Part shown: piece after piece, positions 17,919 through 28,425 of the stretch | How the letters are laid out: every line of letters begins with the position of its first letter | Numbering within the stretch: the first letter of the stretch is position 1 | Assembly: GCF_014764705.1 (NCBI RefSeq) | Contig: NZ_JACXXG010000026.1 | Span: 1-64,000, forward strand | Reading direction: 5' to 3' | DNA: 64,000 nucleotides | Origin: Stutzerimonas kunmingensis | Lineage (GTDB): Bacteria; Pseudomonadota; Gammaproteobacteria; Pseudomonadales; Pseudomonadaceae | Position numbers and translations under genes: made by a program | Notes under the pieces: model-generated | Told to the model about the DNA's origin: nothing | Database searches by the model: none | What the model saw: only the letters and a program-made list of their open reading frames with translations

Positions 17919-17944
17919 GCCGCATCTTGTGATGCGGCTTTTCT
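17919..17944 (+). terminator. plus-strand terminator-like hairpin inside the EPS locus
   Basis: GCCGCATC (17919-17926), loop TTGT, and GATGCGGC (17931-17938) form a perfect 8-bp stem followed by TTTTCT on the plus strand. It lies in the 154-nt gap between the priming transferase and wzb, both on the minus strand. In the sense mRNA it is a stable hairpin with no U-tract, so it would be a terminator only for antisense transcripts. Confidence 0.5.
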
Positions 17945-17978
17945 GATCTTTTTCGGCGGTGTTCAGCGCGTTTGCCGA

Positions 17979-19406
17979 TCAGTACACATCCTTGTTGAGC
18001 AGCAGCGCTGGCGGGGTACGCACCAGGATGTAGAGGTCGAACCACACGGACCAACGCTCGATGTAATCCAGGTCGAACTCGACGCGTTTCTCGATCTTCT
18101 CCAGCGTGTCGGTTTCACCGCGGTAGCCATTGATCTGTGCCCAGCCAGTGATGCCTGGCTTGACCCGATGGCGCGCGGAGTACTCGGCCACGGCATCCTC
18201 GAACAGCACGCCGGCAGCCTTGGTAGCCGTGGCATGAGGGCGCGGACCGACCATTGACATGCTGCCGAGGAAGACGTTCAGCAGCTGAGGCAGCTCGTCG
18301 AGGCTGGTCTTGCGGATGAAGCGGCCCACACGGGTGATGCGATCATCGCCACGGGTGGTTTGGCGATCGGCGTTGGCGTCCGACTTCTCGTGGTACATCG
18401 AGCGGAACTTGAAAACTTCGATCAGGCGGTTGTTGTAGCCGTAGCGCTTCTGCTTGAAGAGCACGGGGCCTGGCGAGTCGAGCTTGATCGCCAGGGCGAT
18501 CGCCAGCATGACCGGCGCGGCGGCGAGCAGGGCGATGCTGGAAATGACGATATCTTCCAGACGCTTGAACATCGGCGACCATCCGCGCAGCGGCAGATCC
18601 GACGCGATCAGGGTCGGCAGGCCGCCGACCTCGGTGATGCGCTTGTCGGCATGGCGGAAGGCGACCATGTCGGGTACCAGCAGAACATTGACCGGCAGCT
18701 TGCGTAGCTCGGCGATCAACTGGCCGATCCGGCTGTCGGCGAACCAGGGCAGGGCGACCAGCACCTGGGTGACCTTCTCTTCACGGATCATCTGTTCGAG
18801 ATCACGGGTGTTGCCCAGCAGCGGCAGGTTGGCCAGCTCCTTGGGCAGACGCTCAAGGCGATCGTCGATAAAGCCGAGCACGCCGGTGCGAATATCGCGG
18901 TGGTTCTGCAGGTACTCGGCAACGCGTACGCCATTGTCGGTGCCGCCGAGGATCACGGCGTTCTGCAGGAACATGCCGCGTGCCATCAGGCGACGGAACA
19001 GCGCTAGCATCGCCAGGCGTTCGGCGCCAAACAGGATGGTGCTGGTGAGGAACCAGAACGCCAGGTGTTTGGCCTCGAGATAACCGAACATCCCCATGCC
19101 TTGATGCATAAAGACCAGGAAACTGAACGCTGCCGCCCAGGCGACGAACATCACGCGGAAGCGCAGCAGGGTGCTGAACACCTCTTCGCTGTAGATGCCA
19201 ACGGTCTGGAAAATGATGACGCTCAGTACCGCGAAGAAGCCGAGGAAGGCGCTAAACGGGCCGCTGGTGGGCAGCTCCATGAAGGCCAGAAGCAGGAGCC
19301 CCGGCAGGATGGCCGTCAGGGCATGTATCAGGCGAATGCTGGCAAGGAAGTAATCGACGAAACTCGGGTGAGCATATTCAAGGGTTCCAACTGACTGTAC
19401 GCGCAT
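17979..19406 (-). CDS. undecaprenyl-phosphate sugar-1-phosphate transferase (WcaJ/PslA type)
   Basis: This enzyme starts repeat-unit synthesis by moving a hexose-1-phosphate, usually glucose, from UDP-sugar to undecaprenyl phosphate. The 475-residue protein is a polyisoprenyl-phosphate hexose-1-phosphate transferase: four N-terminal membrane helices (about 25-125), a Rossmann-like CoA-binding-fold region (NAVILGGTDNGVRVAEYL, about 150-167), a fifth hydrophobic re-entrant segment (about 285-307) and the catalytic C-terminus. That part carries FKFRSMYHE, SLDELPQLLNV with the catalytic Asp-Glu pair, MVGPRPHA, and RHRVKPGITGWAQINGYRG. The ATG at 19406 has GGAG 6 nt upstream; ATG 19418 overlaps its own ribosome site. 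It is the first gene of the leftward locus, so the promoter should lie in 19407-19781. Confidence 0.93.
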   Translation of the reverse strand: MRVQSVGTLEYAHPSFVDYFLASIRLIHALTAILPGLLLLAFMELPTSGPFSAFLGFFAVLSVIIFQTVGIYSEEVFSTLLRFRVMFVAWAAAFSFLVFMHQGMGMFGYLEAKHLAFWFLTSTILFGAERLAMLALFRRLMARGMFLQNAVILGGTDNGVRVAEYLQNHRDIRTGVLGFIDDRLERLPKELANLPLLGNTRDLEQMIREEKVTQVLVALPWFADSRIGQLIAELRKLPVNVLLVPDMVAFRHADKRITEVGGLPTLIASDLPLRGWSPMFKRLEDIVISSIALLAAAPVMLAIALAIKLDSPGPVLFKQKRYGYNNRLIEVFKFRSMYHEKSDANADRQTTRGDDRITRVGRFIRKTSLDELPQLLNVFLGSMSMVGPRPHATATKAAGVLFEDAVAEYSARHRVKPGITGWAQINGYRGETDTLEKIEKRVEFDLDYIERWSVWFDLYILVRTPPALLLNKDVY

Positions 19407-19781
19407 ACAAGGCTCCATCCTCAGCTCAAAGCTGGCTCAAATCTCGAATTAATCGCCGCGGCACGCGGGAGGGTGATAGCAGGCCGCCATCGCAACCGTG
19501 ATCGGGACTCCTGCTCCGACCGTGCCTCTCAGAATGAGTTCAGTACTAGTCAAAGGCCTGCCAAAAAAATGCTGAAAACCACTATCTCCCTGCAAACTAC
19601 TGTTTTGAAAGAGGTTTAGACGGAACTTGCGGATGTCTTGGAAGACCTGGGTGCGCGCATTCGGTGACCGACGGCGCCATTGATCGAACTTTTGGATTAA
19701 TACCGCTGCGCTTGTTTCGCACAACTTCCGGCGCTGGGTCCTGTCTTATGAAACGGTGCGAATAGCGAGGAATGAACAGCC
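19407..19781. other. divergent promoter region of the EPS locus and yegS-like
   Basis: This 375-nt spacer separates the first EPS gene (leftward) from the lipid kinase (rightward) and should contain both promoters. A weak minus-strand candidate is TTGTGC (19719-19724), 16 nt, TATTAA (19697-19702), about 290 nt before the EPS start, which would give a long leader. The EPS-proximal part contains an A/T tract (19560-19570). No convincing gene is seen; a 91-codon minus-strand frame (19449-19724) has no ribosome site or recognisable product. Confidence 0.5.
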
Positions 19782-20693
19782 ATGAGCGATGCCAAGGCGC
19801 TGCTGATACTGCATGGAAAACAGGCGCTCAATGAGGAGGTACGCGAGGCTGTCAAACAGCAGCGTGAATTGGGTTGGGAGTTGGCGGTTCGTGTGACCTG
19901 GGAACCTGGTGACGCCCAACGGCTGGTGCAGGAGGCCTTGAGTGCGGGCTACCGAATGCTGGTTGCCGGTGGTGGCGATGGCACCCTGCGTGAAGTTGCC
20001 GAAACCATGCTGGAGATCGGGGCAGACGCGACCTTGGCACTGATGCCGCTGGGCAGCGCAAATGATTTTGCCAAGGCTGCCGGTATATCGCTCGATCCAT
20101 TCGAATCGCTGGCGCTGCTGGACGAGCCTGCGCAGGCCGTCGACATCGGCATGATGAACGGTCGGCCATTCGTCAACATGGCTACCGGTGGCTTCGGTTC
20201 GCGGGTAACTGCCAGCACCTCGGAAGAACTCAAGCGTTTCCTGGGTGGTGGTGCTTACCTGCTGACCGGGCTGACGCGCTTTGCCGAGATCGATGCGGCC
20301 CGTGGCCGCTTCAGCGGTCCGGATTTCGAATGGGAGGGCGAGTTTCTGGCGCTAGGGATCGGCAATGGTCGCCAGGCGGGCGGTGGCCAGCTGCTATGCC
20401 CGCAGGCGAGCGTCGATGACGGCTTGCTCGATGTCTGCATCGTGCCTGCGCCGGCCGATGCCGTCGGTACGCTGGGAACATTGCTCAGCGGCGGATTGCT
20501 CGGAGTCGAGGCTGTGTCCGTCAGCGCGCGGGTGCCCTGGCTCGAGGTAGAGGCGCCGACGAAGATCGACATCAATCTGGACGGCGAGCCGTTCCGCAGC
20601 GCCCATCTGCGCTTCGAAGTGCGCGCCGGCGCATTGCGCATGCACCTGCCGCCTGACTCTCCCTTGCTGTTGCGCAATGCCGACAAGCAATAA
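19782..20693 (+). CDS. yegS: YegS-like lipid kinase
   Basis: A 303-residue soluble diacylglycerol-kinase-catalytic-domain protein. YegS of E. coli phosphorylates phosphatidylglycerol in vitro. The nucleotide-binding motif GGGDGT is at residues 63-68, followed by the LMPLGSANDFAKAAGI block (about 87-102), VNMATGGFGSRV (about 130-141) and the C-terminal IDINLDGEPFRSAHLRFEV, where a conserved Asp/Gly turn completes the active site. Length and lack of membrane segments fit YegS rather than DgkA. It diverges from the EPS locus and precedes cheV by 118 nt. That gap contains an 8-bp inverted repeat, TGCGACGC/GCGTCGCA (20717-20751). Confidence 0.9.
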   Translation: MSDAKALLILHGKQALNEEVREAVKQQRELGWELAVRVTWEPGDAQRLVQEALSAGYRMLVAGGGDGTLREVAETMLEIGADATLALMPLGSANDFAKAAGISLDPFESLALLDEPAQAVDIGMMNGRPFVNMATGGFGSRVTASTSEELKRFLGGGAYLLTGLTRFAEIDAARGRFSGPDFEWEGEFLALGIGNGRQAGGGQLLCPQASVDDGLLDVCIVPAPADAVGTLGTLLSGGLLGVEAVSVSARVPWLEVEAPTKIDINLDGEPFRSAHLRFEVRAGALRMHLPPDSPLLLRNADKQ

Positions 20694-20716
20694 CCCCTGT
20701 TTGCCATTCCGACGGT

Positions 20717-20751
20717 TGCGACGCGCGGCATAAAAAACACGCTGCGTCGCA
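20717..20751. repeat. TGCGACGC inverted repeat between yegS and cheV
   Basis: TGCGACGC (20717-20724) and GCGTCGCA (20744-20751) form a perfect 8-bp stem with a 19-nt loop. There is no following T-run. The same 8-nt stem recurs downstream of cysK (35146-35178). Confidence 0.5.
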
Positions 20752-20811
20752 TAAAGCGTTGGAGCATCCGGCCGATATGCCTTTTACCATGTTTTCCCAA
20801 GGAGCCTGGAA

Positions 20812-21744
20812 ATGGCCGGCATTCTCGATTCAGTCGATCAACGTACCCGTCTTGTGGGGCAGAATCGCCTGGAGATTCTCATGTTCCGGCTCGGCGGGCG
20901 GCAGAAGTTTGCCATCAACGTCTTCAAGGTGCAGGAAGTCGTCCAGTTGCCGAAGATGACCCTGATGCCGCACCGCCACAGCTCGGTTTGCGGCGTGGTC
21001 AACCTGCGAGGGCAGACGCTGCCGGTGGTCGACCTGTCTCGCGCCATCGGGCTGCGACCGTTGGTGCCGGATGAGCGCAGCACCATCATCGTCACCGAGT
21101 ACAACCGCACCGTACAGGCGTTTCTGGTCGGCGGCGTGGATCGCATCGTCAACCTGAACTGGGAAGAAGTGATGCCGCCGCCAACCACGGCCGGCCGTCA
21201 GCATTACCTCACGTCCATCACCAAGGTCGATAACGAGCTGGTGGAAGTGATCGATGTGGAGAAGGTGCTCGCCGAGATCGTGCCCTACGACACCAGCATT
21301 TCCGCCGAACGCCTGGCCGATCCGATGCTCGAGCGCGCCAGAGGCCGCGAAGTGCTTTGCGTGGACGATTCCACCGTCGCCCTCTCGCAGCTGCGCGAAA
21401 CCCTCAGCCAGCTCGGGCTGAAGGTTCACACCGCCAGCGACGGACTGAAGGGCCTGAACATGCTCAAGGCCTGGGCCGATGCCGGCGAGGTGCTGACCGA
21501 CAAGTTGCTGATGGTCTTCACCGACGCCGAAATGCCGGAGATGGATGGCTATCGCCTGACCACTGAAATTCGCCATGACCCGCGCCTGCGTGATCTGTAC
21601 GTGGTGCTGCACACTTCGCTGTCGGGCAGTTTCAACCTGGCGATGGTGCAGAAAGTCGGTTGCGACAACTTCCTTTCCAAGTTCCAGCCGGAAAAGCTCG
21701 TGGACGTGATCCAGGACCGTCTGAAAATGGAAGAGCAGGACTGA
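20812..21744 (+). CDS. cheV: chemotaxis coupling/response-regulator protein CheV
   Basis: A 310-residue adaptor that couples chemoreceptors to CheA and tunes sensitivity through a receiver domain. The N-terminal CheW-like domain spans about 18-160 (QKFAINVFKVQEVVQLPKM, VCGVVNLRGQTLPVVDLSRAIG). The receiver domain spans about 180-305, with acidic pocket CVDDST (about 184-189), phospho-acceptor Asp238 in VFTDAEMPEMDG, switch Thr/Ser in LHTSLSG and Lys in FLSKFQPE. AAGGAG precedes the ATG. No other chemotaxis gene is nearby, which is normal for the several orphan cheV genes of pseudomonads. Confidence 0.95.
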   Translation: MAGILDSVDQRTRLVGQNRLEILMFRLGGRQKFAINVFKVQEVVQLPKMTLMPHRHSSVCGVVNLRGQTLPVVDLSRAIGLRPLVPDERSTIIVTEYNRTVQAFLVGGVDRIVNLNWEEVMPPPTTAGRQHYLTSITKVDNELVEVIDVEKVLAEIVPYDTSISAERLADPMLERARGREVLCVDDSTVALSQLRETLSQLGLKVHTASDGLKGLNMLKAWADAGEVLTDKLLMVFTDAEMPEMDGYRLTTEIRHDPRLRDLYVVLHTSLSGSFNLAMVQKVGCDNFLSKFQPEKLVDVIQDRLKMEEQD

Positions 21745-21824
21745 TCAGTCCCTCGCTCTGTCGGCTGCTGAACATCGCAGTCGAGCCCTGATATGCTGCT
21801 GCGCTTCCCCTCAGGAGGCGCCGC

Positions 21825-22625
21825 ATGCATCTCTCCTCGCTCTATCGCTTCCCCCTCAAATCGGCCGCTGGCGAAGCGCTGCAGCAATGCGCGAGTGACG
21901 CGCTGGGTCTGGTCGGTGATCGGCGCTGGATGGTGGTTGCGGCCGGCACAGGTCGCTTTCTTACCCAGCGTGCTGTACCCACAATGGCGCTTTTACAGGC
22001 GCACTGGGATGGCGAAACCGCGCTGCGGCTGACTGCGCCGGGCATGCAGGAGCTGCTGGTTGCCGTGCCGGATGCCAAGGTAATGCGCTGCGTGCAGATA
22101 TGGAGTTCCAATGCCGTGGTGCCTGATGCTGGCGATGCCGCAGCGGCCTGGCTGACGGATTTTCTCGGTCAGCCCTGCCGACTGGTGTATCTGCCCGAAG
22201 ACGACGGCATTCAAGTCGATCTTGACTACGCAAGGCTGGGCGAGCGCACGGCATTCAGCGATGGATTTCCCTTTCTGCTGATCGGCCAGGGCTCTCTGGA
22301 CGACCTGATCCGTCGGGTGGGGCGCCCGCTGGAAATGTTGCGGTTTCGCCCGAACCTGGTCATCAGCGGTACGGAGCCTTATGCCGAGGACGGCTGGACG
22401 CGTATTCGCATCGGGCAGGTGGCGTTTCGCATCGTCAAGCCCTGTTCCCGCTGCGTCATTCCCACCCTCGACCCGTTCACCGCCGAGCGCGATCCCGATC
22501 GTGAACCGCTGAATACGCTGCTCACATATCGCAAAGGGAAGGGCGGTGTCTTCTTCGGTCAGAACCTGATCGCCGAAGGCACCGGTGAGCTGGAGGTGGG
22601 GATGCCGGTGGAAGTGCTGGAGTAA
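21825..22625 (+). CDS. MOSC-domain protein (YcbX/mARC-like)
   Basis: A 266-residue protein with the MOSC N-terminal beta-barrel domain (about 1-115; LSSLYRFPLKSAAGE) and the MOSC domain (about 120-265). The pattern fits YcbX and mitochondrial mARC: RFRPNLVISG (about 171-180), FRIVKPCSRCVIPTLDP (about 205-221), whose first Cys (in PCSRC) is the expected molybdenum-cofactor ligand, and the C-terminal GVFFGQNL. YcbX detoxifies N-hydroxylated base analogues in E. coli. It lacks the C-terminal 2Fe-2S domain found in E. coli YcbX, so it would need a separate electron donor. AGGAGG lies 6 nt upstream of the ATG. Confidence 0.87.
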   Translation: MHLSSLYRFPLKSAAGEALQQCASDALGLVGDRRWMVVAAGTGRFLTQRAVPTMALLQAHWDGETALRLTAPGMQELLVAVPDAKVMRCVQIWSSNAVVPDAGDAAAAWLTDFLGQPCRLVYLPEDDGIQVDLDYARLGERTAFSDGFPFLLIGQGSLDDLIRRVGRPLEMLRFRPNLVISGTEPYAEDGWTRIRIGQVAFRIVKPCSRCVIPTLDPFTAERDPDREPLNTLLTYRKGKGGVFFGQNLIAEGTGELEVGMPVEVLE

Positions 22626-22632
22626 TTTCAGC

Positions 22633-22660
22633 CAGGCCTGCCCAAGTGAGCAGGCCTGTT
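22633..22660. terminator. hairpin between convergent MOSC and slt genes
   Basis: CAGGCCTGC (22633-22641) and GCAGGCCTG (22650-22658) form a perfect 9-bp stem with an 8-nt loop, placed 8 nt after the MOSC stop and 24 nt before the slt stop. Only TT follows on the plus strand, so intrinsic termination would be inefficient, but position suggests a shared terminator. Confidence 0.5.
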
Positions 22661-22682
22661 CGGTTGCCTGAAAGCCGCCGCA

Positions 22683-24605
22683 TCACTGAGATTCGAAGAA
22701 GCGCTCGTGCCATTCCACCAGCGGTTGCGGCGAGTTCAGTTTCTGCCCGTAGATGACCGAGTAGGTCAGCACGTTCTGCACGTACTGGCGGGTTTCGTCG
22801 AACGGAATGCTTTCCACCCAGACATCGAATGACAAGTGCTCGGCGTTGCGCAGCCATTGACGTACGCGACCCGGCCCGGCGTTGTAGGCGGCCGAGGCGA
22901 GCACGCGGTTGCCGTTGAACTGGCCGTAGATCTGGCTCAGATAGGCGGTGCCCAGCTGGATATTGGTGTTGGGGTTGAGCACCTGCTGCTGTGAGGCCAG
23001 CGGGATATTGAAACGTCTGGCAGTTTCCTTGGCCGTGGCCGGCATCAGCTGCATCAGTCCAGTGGCGCCGACATGGGAGCGGGCGTCGGCCATGAACGCG
23101 CTTTCCTGGCGGGTGATGGCGAACGCCCAGCTCGGGTGAATCTCTCGGGCCCTGGCTGACTGAATCAGCGTGCTGCGGTGGGCCATGGGAAAGCGGATGT
23201 CCAGGTCGTCCCAATACTGCGCCTGGCTGATGGTGCGGATCGCCGGGAAATACCATTCCTTTTCATAGGCAAGCCGCGCCTGCGCCACCAGTTCGTCCCT
23301 GCTAAAGAGACGGCTGACGTGGTACCACTCGCGGCGGCCATCGACGATCTGCCCGCGGTCGTGAAATTCCAGCGCGCGGCGGATGCCAGCGGTGTTGCGC
23401 ACCTTTTGCACGACCTTGCTATCGAGCGCCAGTGGCTGGTGGTTGAGCTTGTACGGTGCCTGAATGCGGTCGGCAGAAAGAAAGCCGTAGAAGTCCCGCT
23501 CCCTGGCAACCGGCTGGTAAAGCTGTGCCGCTTGCTGGCTTTCGGGCTTGGCCAGTTGCAGGCTGCGTGCCTGCCAGTAGCGCCAGCGATTGGTATTGGC
23601 CAGGTCTTCGGGGAAGCGTTGGGTAAGCCGGTATGCGTCATCCCACTGGCCCAGGCGCAGCAGCAGCCGGGCGCGCCATTCGCTGACGGTGTTGTCACGC
23701 AGTTCGGGGTCGTATTCTGCCATCACTTTCAGGGCGCGTGCGTCGAAACGCTTGGCCAGCGACAGCCCGATCTGCCGGGCGATGGCGACTTTCTCTTCGG
23801 CCGAGAAGGCGAAGCGCCGAGCGTAGCCGTCGAGCAGATTCAGCGCCTGCTCCGGATCCTGCCGGGCGAGGCGGCGCAATCCGATCGACACGACGTCGGC
23901 CATTTCCGGGCTGGTTGGCACGAAGCGATCCGGCTGGCGAAGCATCTGCGGCTTCTGCGCGACATCGATCATCAACTGCCCCTGAGGTTGCAGGGTCGGC
24001 AGGCGTTTGACCAGATAGCTGGCCACGCCGTAGTTACCGCTCTCGACTGCCAGCTTGGTGCGCTTCCAGCGGCGCTCTTCGGTCAGTAACCCTTTGATAT
24101 CCCACAGTTCGAACAAGGGATCACAGGCGTTGTGCTGCGACTTGCCGACCAGCCAAAGGCGCTCGGCCGTGGCATCGGCACCTGGCAGGTCGTTGCGTAG
24201 CTGATACTGGCCGAACAGGCAGTCGAGCTCGGTGAAATTCATCTTCGGGTCGTAGTAGCGGATGAAGGTCTGCCAGTCCCCGCGCGCGGCCAGAAGGCGC
24301 AGCCAACGCAGCTTCATCCAGCTGATCTGTGGCAGGTCACCGTGCTCGGCAAGAAACTTCTCCACCTCTTGGTTGCTGGCCGATTTCAGGCGATGGGTGA
24401 GGTCGTCGTACGCGAGATAAGGTTCGAGCGGGTAGTCGCGCAGGGCGTTGTAATAACGCCGGTAGGGGCCGCTGTCGCCCTTGGCCAGGGCCTGCTTGGC
24501 CTGGTCGTAATACTGGCGCTGCTGACTGAGACTGGCGGCGGACGCATCCAGGCCGAGGGTTGAAACGAACAGGCAGAAACACAAACTGGAGAGTCGGCCG
24601 CGCAT
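22683..24605 (-). CDS. slt: soluble lytic murein transglycosylase (Slt70 family)
   Basis: A periplasmic enzyme that cleaves the MurNAc-GlcNAc bond of peptidoglycan, forming 1,6-anhydro ends. The 640-residue precursor has a signal peptide (about 1-24, ending DASAA), a long alpha-helical U-domain superhelix (about 25-375), a linker L-domain (about 385-460), and the C-terminal lysozyme-like domain (about 475-625). The catalytic Glu is in ITRQESAF near residue 501, followed by SHVGATGLMQLMPATAKETA and NPNTNIQLGTAYL, both hallmark family-1 motifs, and YNAGPGRVRQWL. Length agrees with Slt70. It is a single gene convergent with the MOSC gene. Confidence 0.95.
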   Translation of the reverse strand: MRGRLSSLCFCLFVSTLGLDASAASLSQQRQYYDQAKQALAKGDSGPYRRYYNALRDYPLEPYLAYDDLTHRLKSASNQEVEKFLAEHGDLPQISWMKLRWLRLLAARGDWQTFIRYYDPKMNFTELDCLFGQYQLRNDLPGADATAERLWLVGKSQHNACDPLFELWDIKGLLTEERRWKRTKLAVESGNYGVASYLVKRLPTLQPQGQLMIDVAQKPQMLRQPDRFVPTSPEMADVVSIGLRRLARQDPEQALNLLDGYARRFAFSAEEKVAIARQIGLSLAKRFDARALKVMAEYDPELRDNTVSEWRARLLLRLGQWDDAYRLTQRFPEDLANTNRWRYWQARSLQLAKPESQQAAQLYQPVARERDFYGFLSADRIQAPYKLNHQPLALDSKVVQKVRNTAGIRRALEFHDRGQIVDGRREWYHVSRLFSRDELVAQARLAYEKEWYFPAIRTISQAQYWDDLDIRFPMAHRSTLIQSARAREIHPSWAFAITRQESAFMADARSHVGATGLMQLMPATAKETARRFNIPLASQQQVLNPNTNIQLGTAYLSQIYGQFNGNRVLASAAYNAGPGRVRQWLRNAEHLSFDVWVESIPFDETRQYVQNVLTYSVIYGQKLNSPQPLVEWHERFFESQ

Positions 24606-24896
24606 GGTACATCCGTAAAACGGGGGCTTGAGATGACAGGTGATCGGCTGCGCCTGGGCACAGCCGCAATCGGCCTGTTGCAGGGGCTAGCTTAGCCTGC
24701 CGCACGGGGCAGTTAAACGCGCATTAAGCTCCCGTAACAAACAAAGGCAGACTTCCGACGAGCGTACCTGCCATGGCTCGTGTGGCCATCGACAGCAAAC
24801 GGATGCGATAGCCCCGTGCGGCTGATAAAGCCTTGCTCACAGCGGGTGGGCCATGGCGATCTGTTAGACTGCGCGCCCTGTTTTCCGGAGGTAGTC

Positions 24897-26807
<1,911 letters not shown>

Positions 26808-26974
26808 TCCTGCCACTCTGGCGAGCAGGGGTGCGGGTTGCTGGGGCCCGCGCCACACCAATCGTTGCCCGACGATGCGGCTCCCCATCACGGCTTATGA
26901 GATGGATCAATGCCCGGCGTGCTGGCGCGTAGTTAAGTATCCGCATCGGATCATGCAGTCATGATGGAGCGTTA

Positions 26975-27667
26975 ATGGCAATCGAATACCGCATCACCCT
27001 GGATGATGAACACGACTTCAGTTACAGGATCGAGCTGGATCGTGAGTACGACAGGGAGGTCGCCGCGCAGGCGCCGAAATGGACCCGTCTGGAGCATCAG
27101 CGCTGTTCGAATTGCCCACTGAGCAAGGACGATTTCAGCCATTGCCCGGCGGCGGTCGACCTGCACCGGGTGATCGAGGATTTCCAGGGTCTGCCGGCAG
27201 TGAAGAAGGCCTTGGTATGGGTGCGCACCCCGGAGCGTGAGTACACCAAGCAGGTCGGTCTGGACGAGGGGCTGCGGGCACTGCTCGGGGTGATCATGGC
27301 TACCAGCGCCTGCCCGGTGCTCGGCGGACTCAAGCCCATGGCCAAGCAGCATTTGCCATTTGCCAGCAACAACGAGTTCGTTTTGCGAGCGGTATCGCTC
27401 TATCTGGCGCGGCAGTATTTCAACCTGCGCGAGGGTCGCCATGCGGACTGGGAACTGCGCGGGCTGGTGCGTTCATTTCAGCAGCTGCAACTGGTTAACC
27501 AGGCGTTCTGGCAGCGTATTCACGATACCTGTCACGCCGACTCCAATCTCAAGGCCTTTCTGACCTTCTTTTCCATGGCGTCGAGCCTGACCTATTCGCT
27601 CGAGACGCAACTGCAGAAGATCCGCCCGCTGGTGATGAGTGCGGGCGACGGCGTCGAAGCGGTCTGA
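26975..27667 (+). CDS. conserved hypothetical protein (PA3017-like)
   Basis: A 230-residue soluble protein whose position after slt and uup matches, to my recollection, PA3017 of P. aeruginosa. The N-terminus is beta-rich and acidic (MAIEYRITLDDEHDFSYRIELD). It is followed by a four-cysteine segment CSNCPLSKDDFSHCP (about residues 44-58), which looks like a metal-binding knuckle, and then mainly helices (VSLYLARQYFNLREGRHADWELRG; FLTFFSMASSLTYSLE). No enzymatic motif is recognised. AUG is preceded by GATGGAGC, a usable ribosome site. Unknown function; a metal or Fe-S role is only suggested by the cysteines. Confidence 0.75.
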   Translation: MAIEYRITLDDEHDFSYRIELDREYDREVAAQAPKWTRLEHQRCSNCPLSKDDFSHCPAAVDLHRVIEDFQGLPAVKKALVWVRTPEREYTKQVGLDEGLRALLGVIMATSACPVLGGLKPMAKQHLPFASNNEFVLRAVSLYLARQYFNLREGRHADWELRGLVRSFQQLQLVNQAFWQRIHDTCHADSNLKAFLTFFSMASSLTYSLETQLQKIRPLVMSAGDGVEAV

Positions 27668-27713
27668 ACTCGCCAGCTTGCGCAGAGTGGCTTCACCCTG
27701 CGCGGCGACCTGG

Positions 27714-28154
27714 CTAATCGGCCTTTTTCAAACGCACGGCCAGTACATCGCACGGCGCGCCGTGGAGGATGTCGTTGGCGGTCGACCCCAGCAGCAGGGC
27801 GAGTCCGTGGCGACCATGGCTGCCGACCACGATCAGATCACAGCCCTGTTCCTTCGCCAGGCGATGTACTTCCTGGCGGGGCTGTCCGTAGGCGAGGTGG
27901 CGATTCTCCGGAGCCAGGCCCGGGTAGCTGTCGGCGAAGCCATTCATGCGCTCGCGTGCCTGGTCGAACTGCTGTTGTTGCAGCATCGAAAGGTCCATCG
28001 GCACGTCGCCGCCAAAGGCCATGGCCATCGGCTCGATGATGTGCACCAGGCTCAGCTTGGCATTCGAGGTGCTGGCCAGCGCCTGGGCGCGAGCCACGAC
28101 CGGATGGCACTCTTCGGTCAGATCGATGGCGACCAGTATGTGTTGGTAGGGCAT
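27714..28154 (-). CDS. universal stress protein (UspA family)
   Basis: A 146-residue single-domain universal stress protein. The N-terminus HILVAIDLTEE carries the first strand and Asp of the ATP-binding fold, VHIIEPMAMAFG is the second strand, and the C-terminal DLIVVGSHGRHGLALLLGSTAN (G-x2-G-x9-G-S/T) is the phosphate-binding motif of ATP-binding Usp proteins. The ATG at 28154 has AAGGAG 9 nt upstream; a longer frame to 28337 has no ribosome site. In pseudomonads such proteins often respond to oxygen limitation, but no Anr site was found in the upstream region. Confidence 0.92.
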   Translation of the reverse strand: MPYQHILVAIDLTEECHPVVARAQALASTSNAKLSLVHIIEPMAMAFGGDVPMDLSMLQQQQFDQARERMNGFADSYPGLAPENRHLAYGQPRQEVHRLAKEQGCDLIVVGSHGRHGLALLLGSTANDILHGAPCDVLAVRLKKAD

Positions 28155-28425
28155 GGCGTGTTTCTCCTTGCTTGCCGGTTGCCTGAGGCAGCCGTCCCGG
28201 CGATGTTTGGGGATAACCCCTCGTTTAAGAGGTTTATACGACCTTGCTTCGGCCTTCGCCAGTGGCTTGTTGTCACCATCGATGACGGCTGAGGGACACA
28301 GGCTGCTATCATGGCCGCCCTTGTCGCTGCGAGGCATAGCATGCCCGTGGCGACGCTGAATGCACCCCCTGTTGCCTCGCCAGCCGCCGCTGGCAGTTGT
28401 GAACGGCTGTCACCGAGAAAACACC

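Noticed and set aside
19552-19574. Possible sigma-54 promoter for the EPS locus (TTGGCAG...TTGAC on the minus strand)
   Set aside because: The spacing between the GG and GC elements is off by one and the -12 element reads TTGA, not TTGC; a functional -24/-12 promoter is unlikely.
19449-19724. 91-codon minus-strand ORF upstream of the priming transferase
   Set aside because: No ribosome site and no family resemblance; it occupies the expected divergent promoter region.
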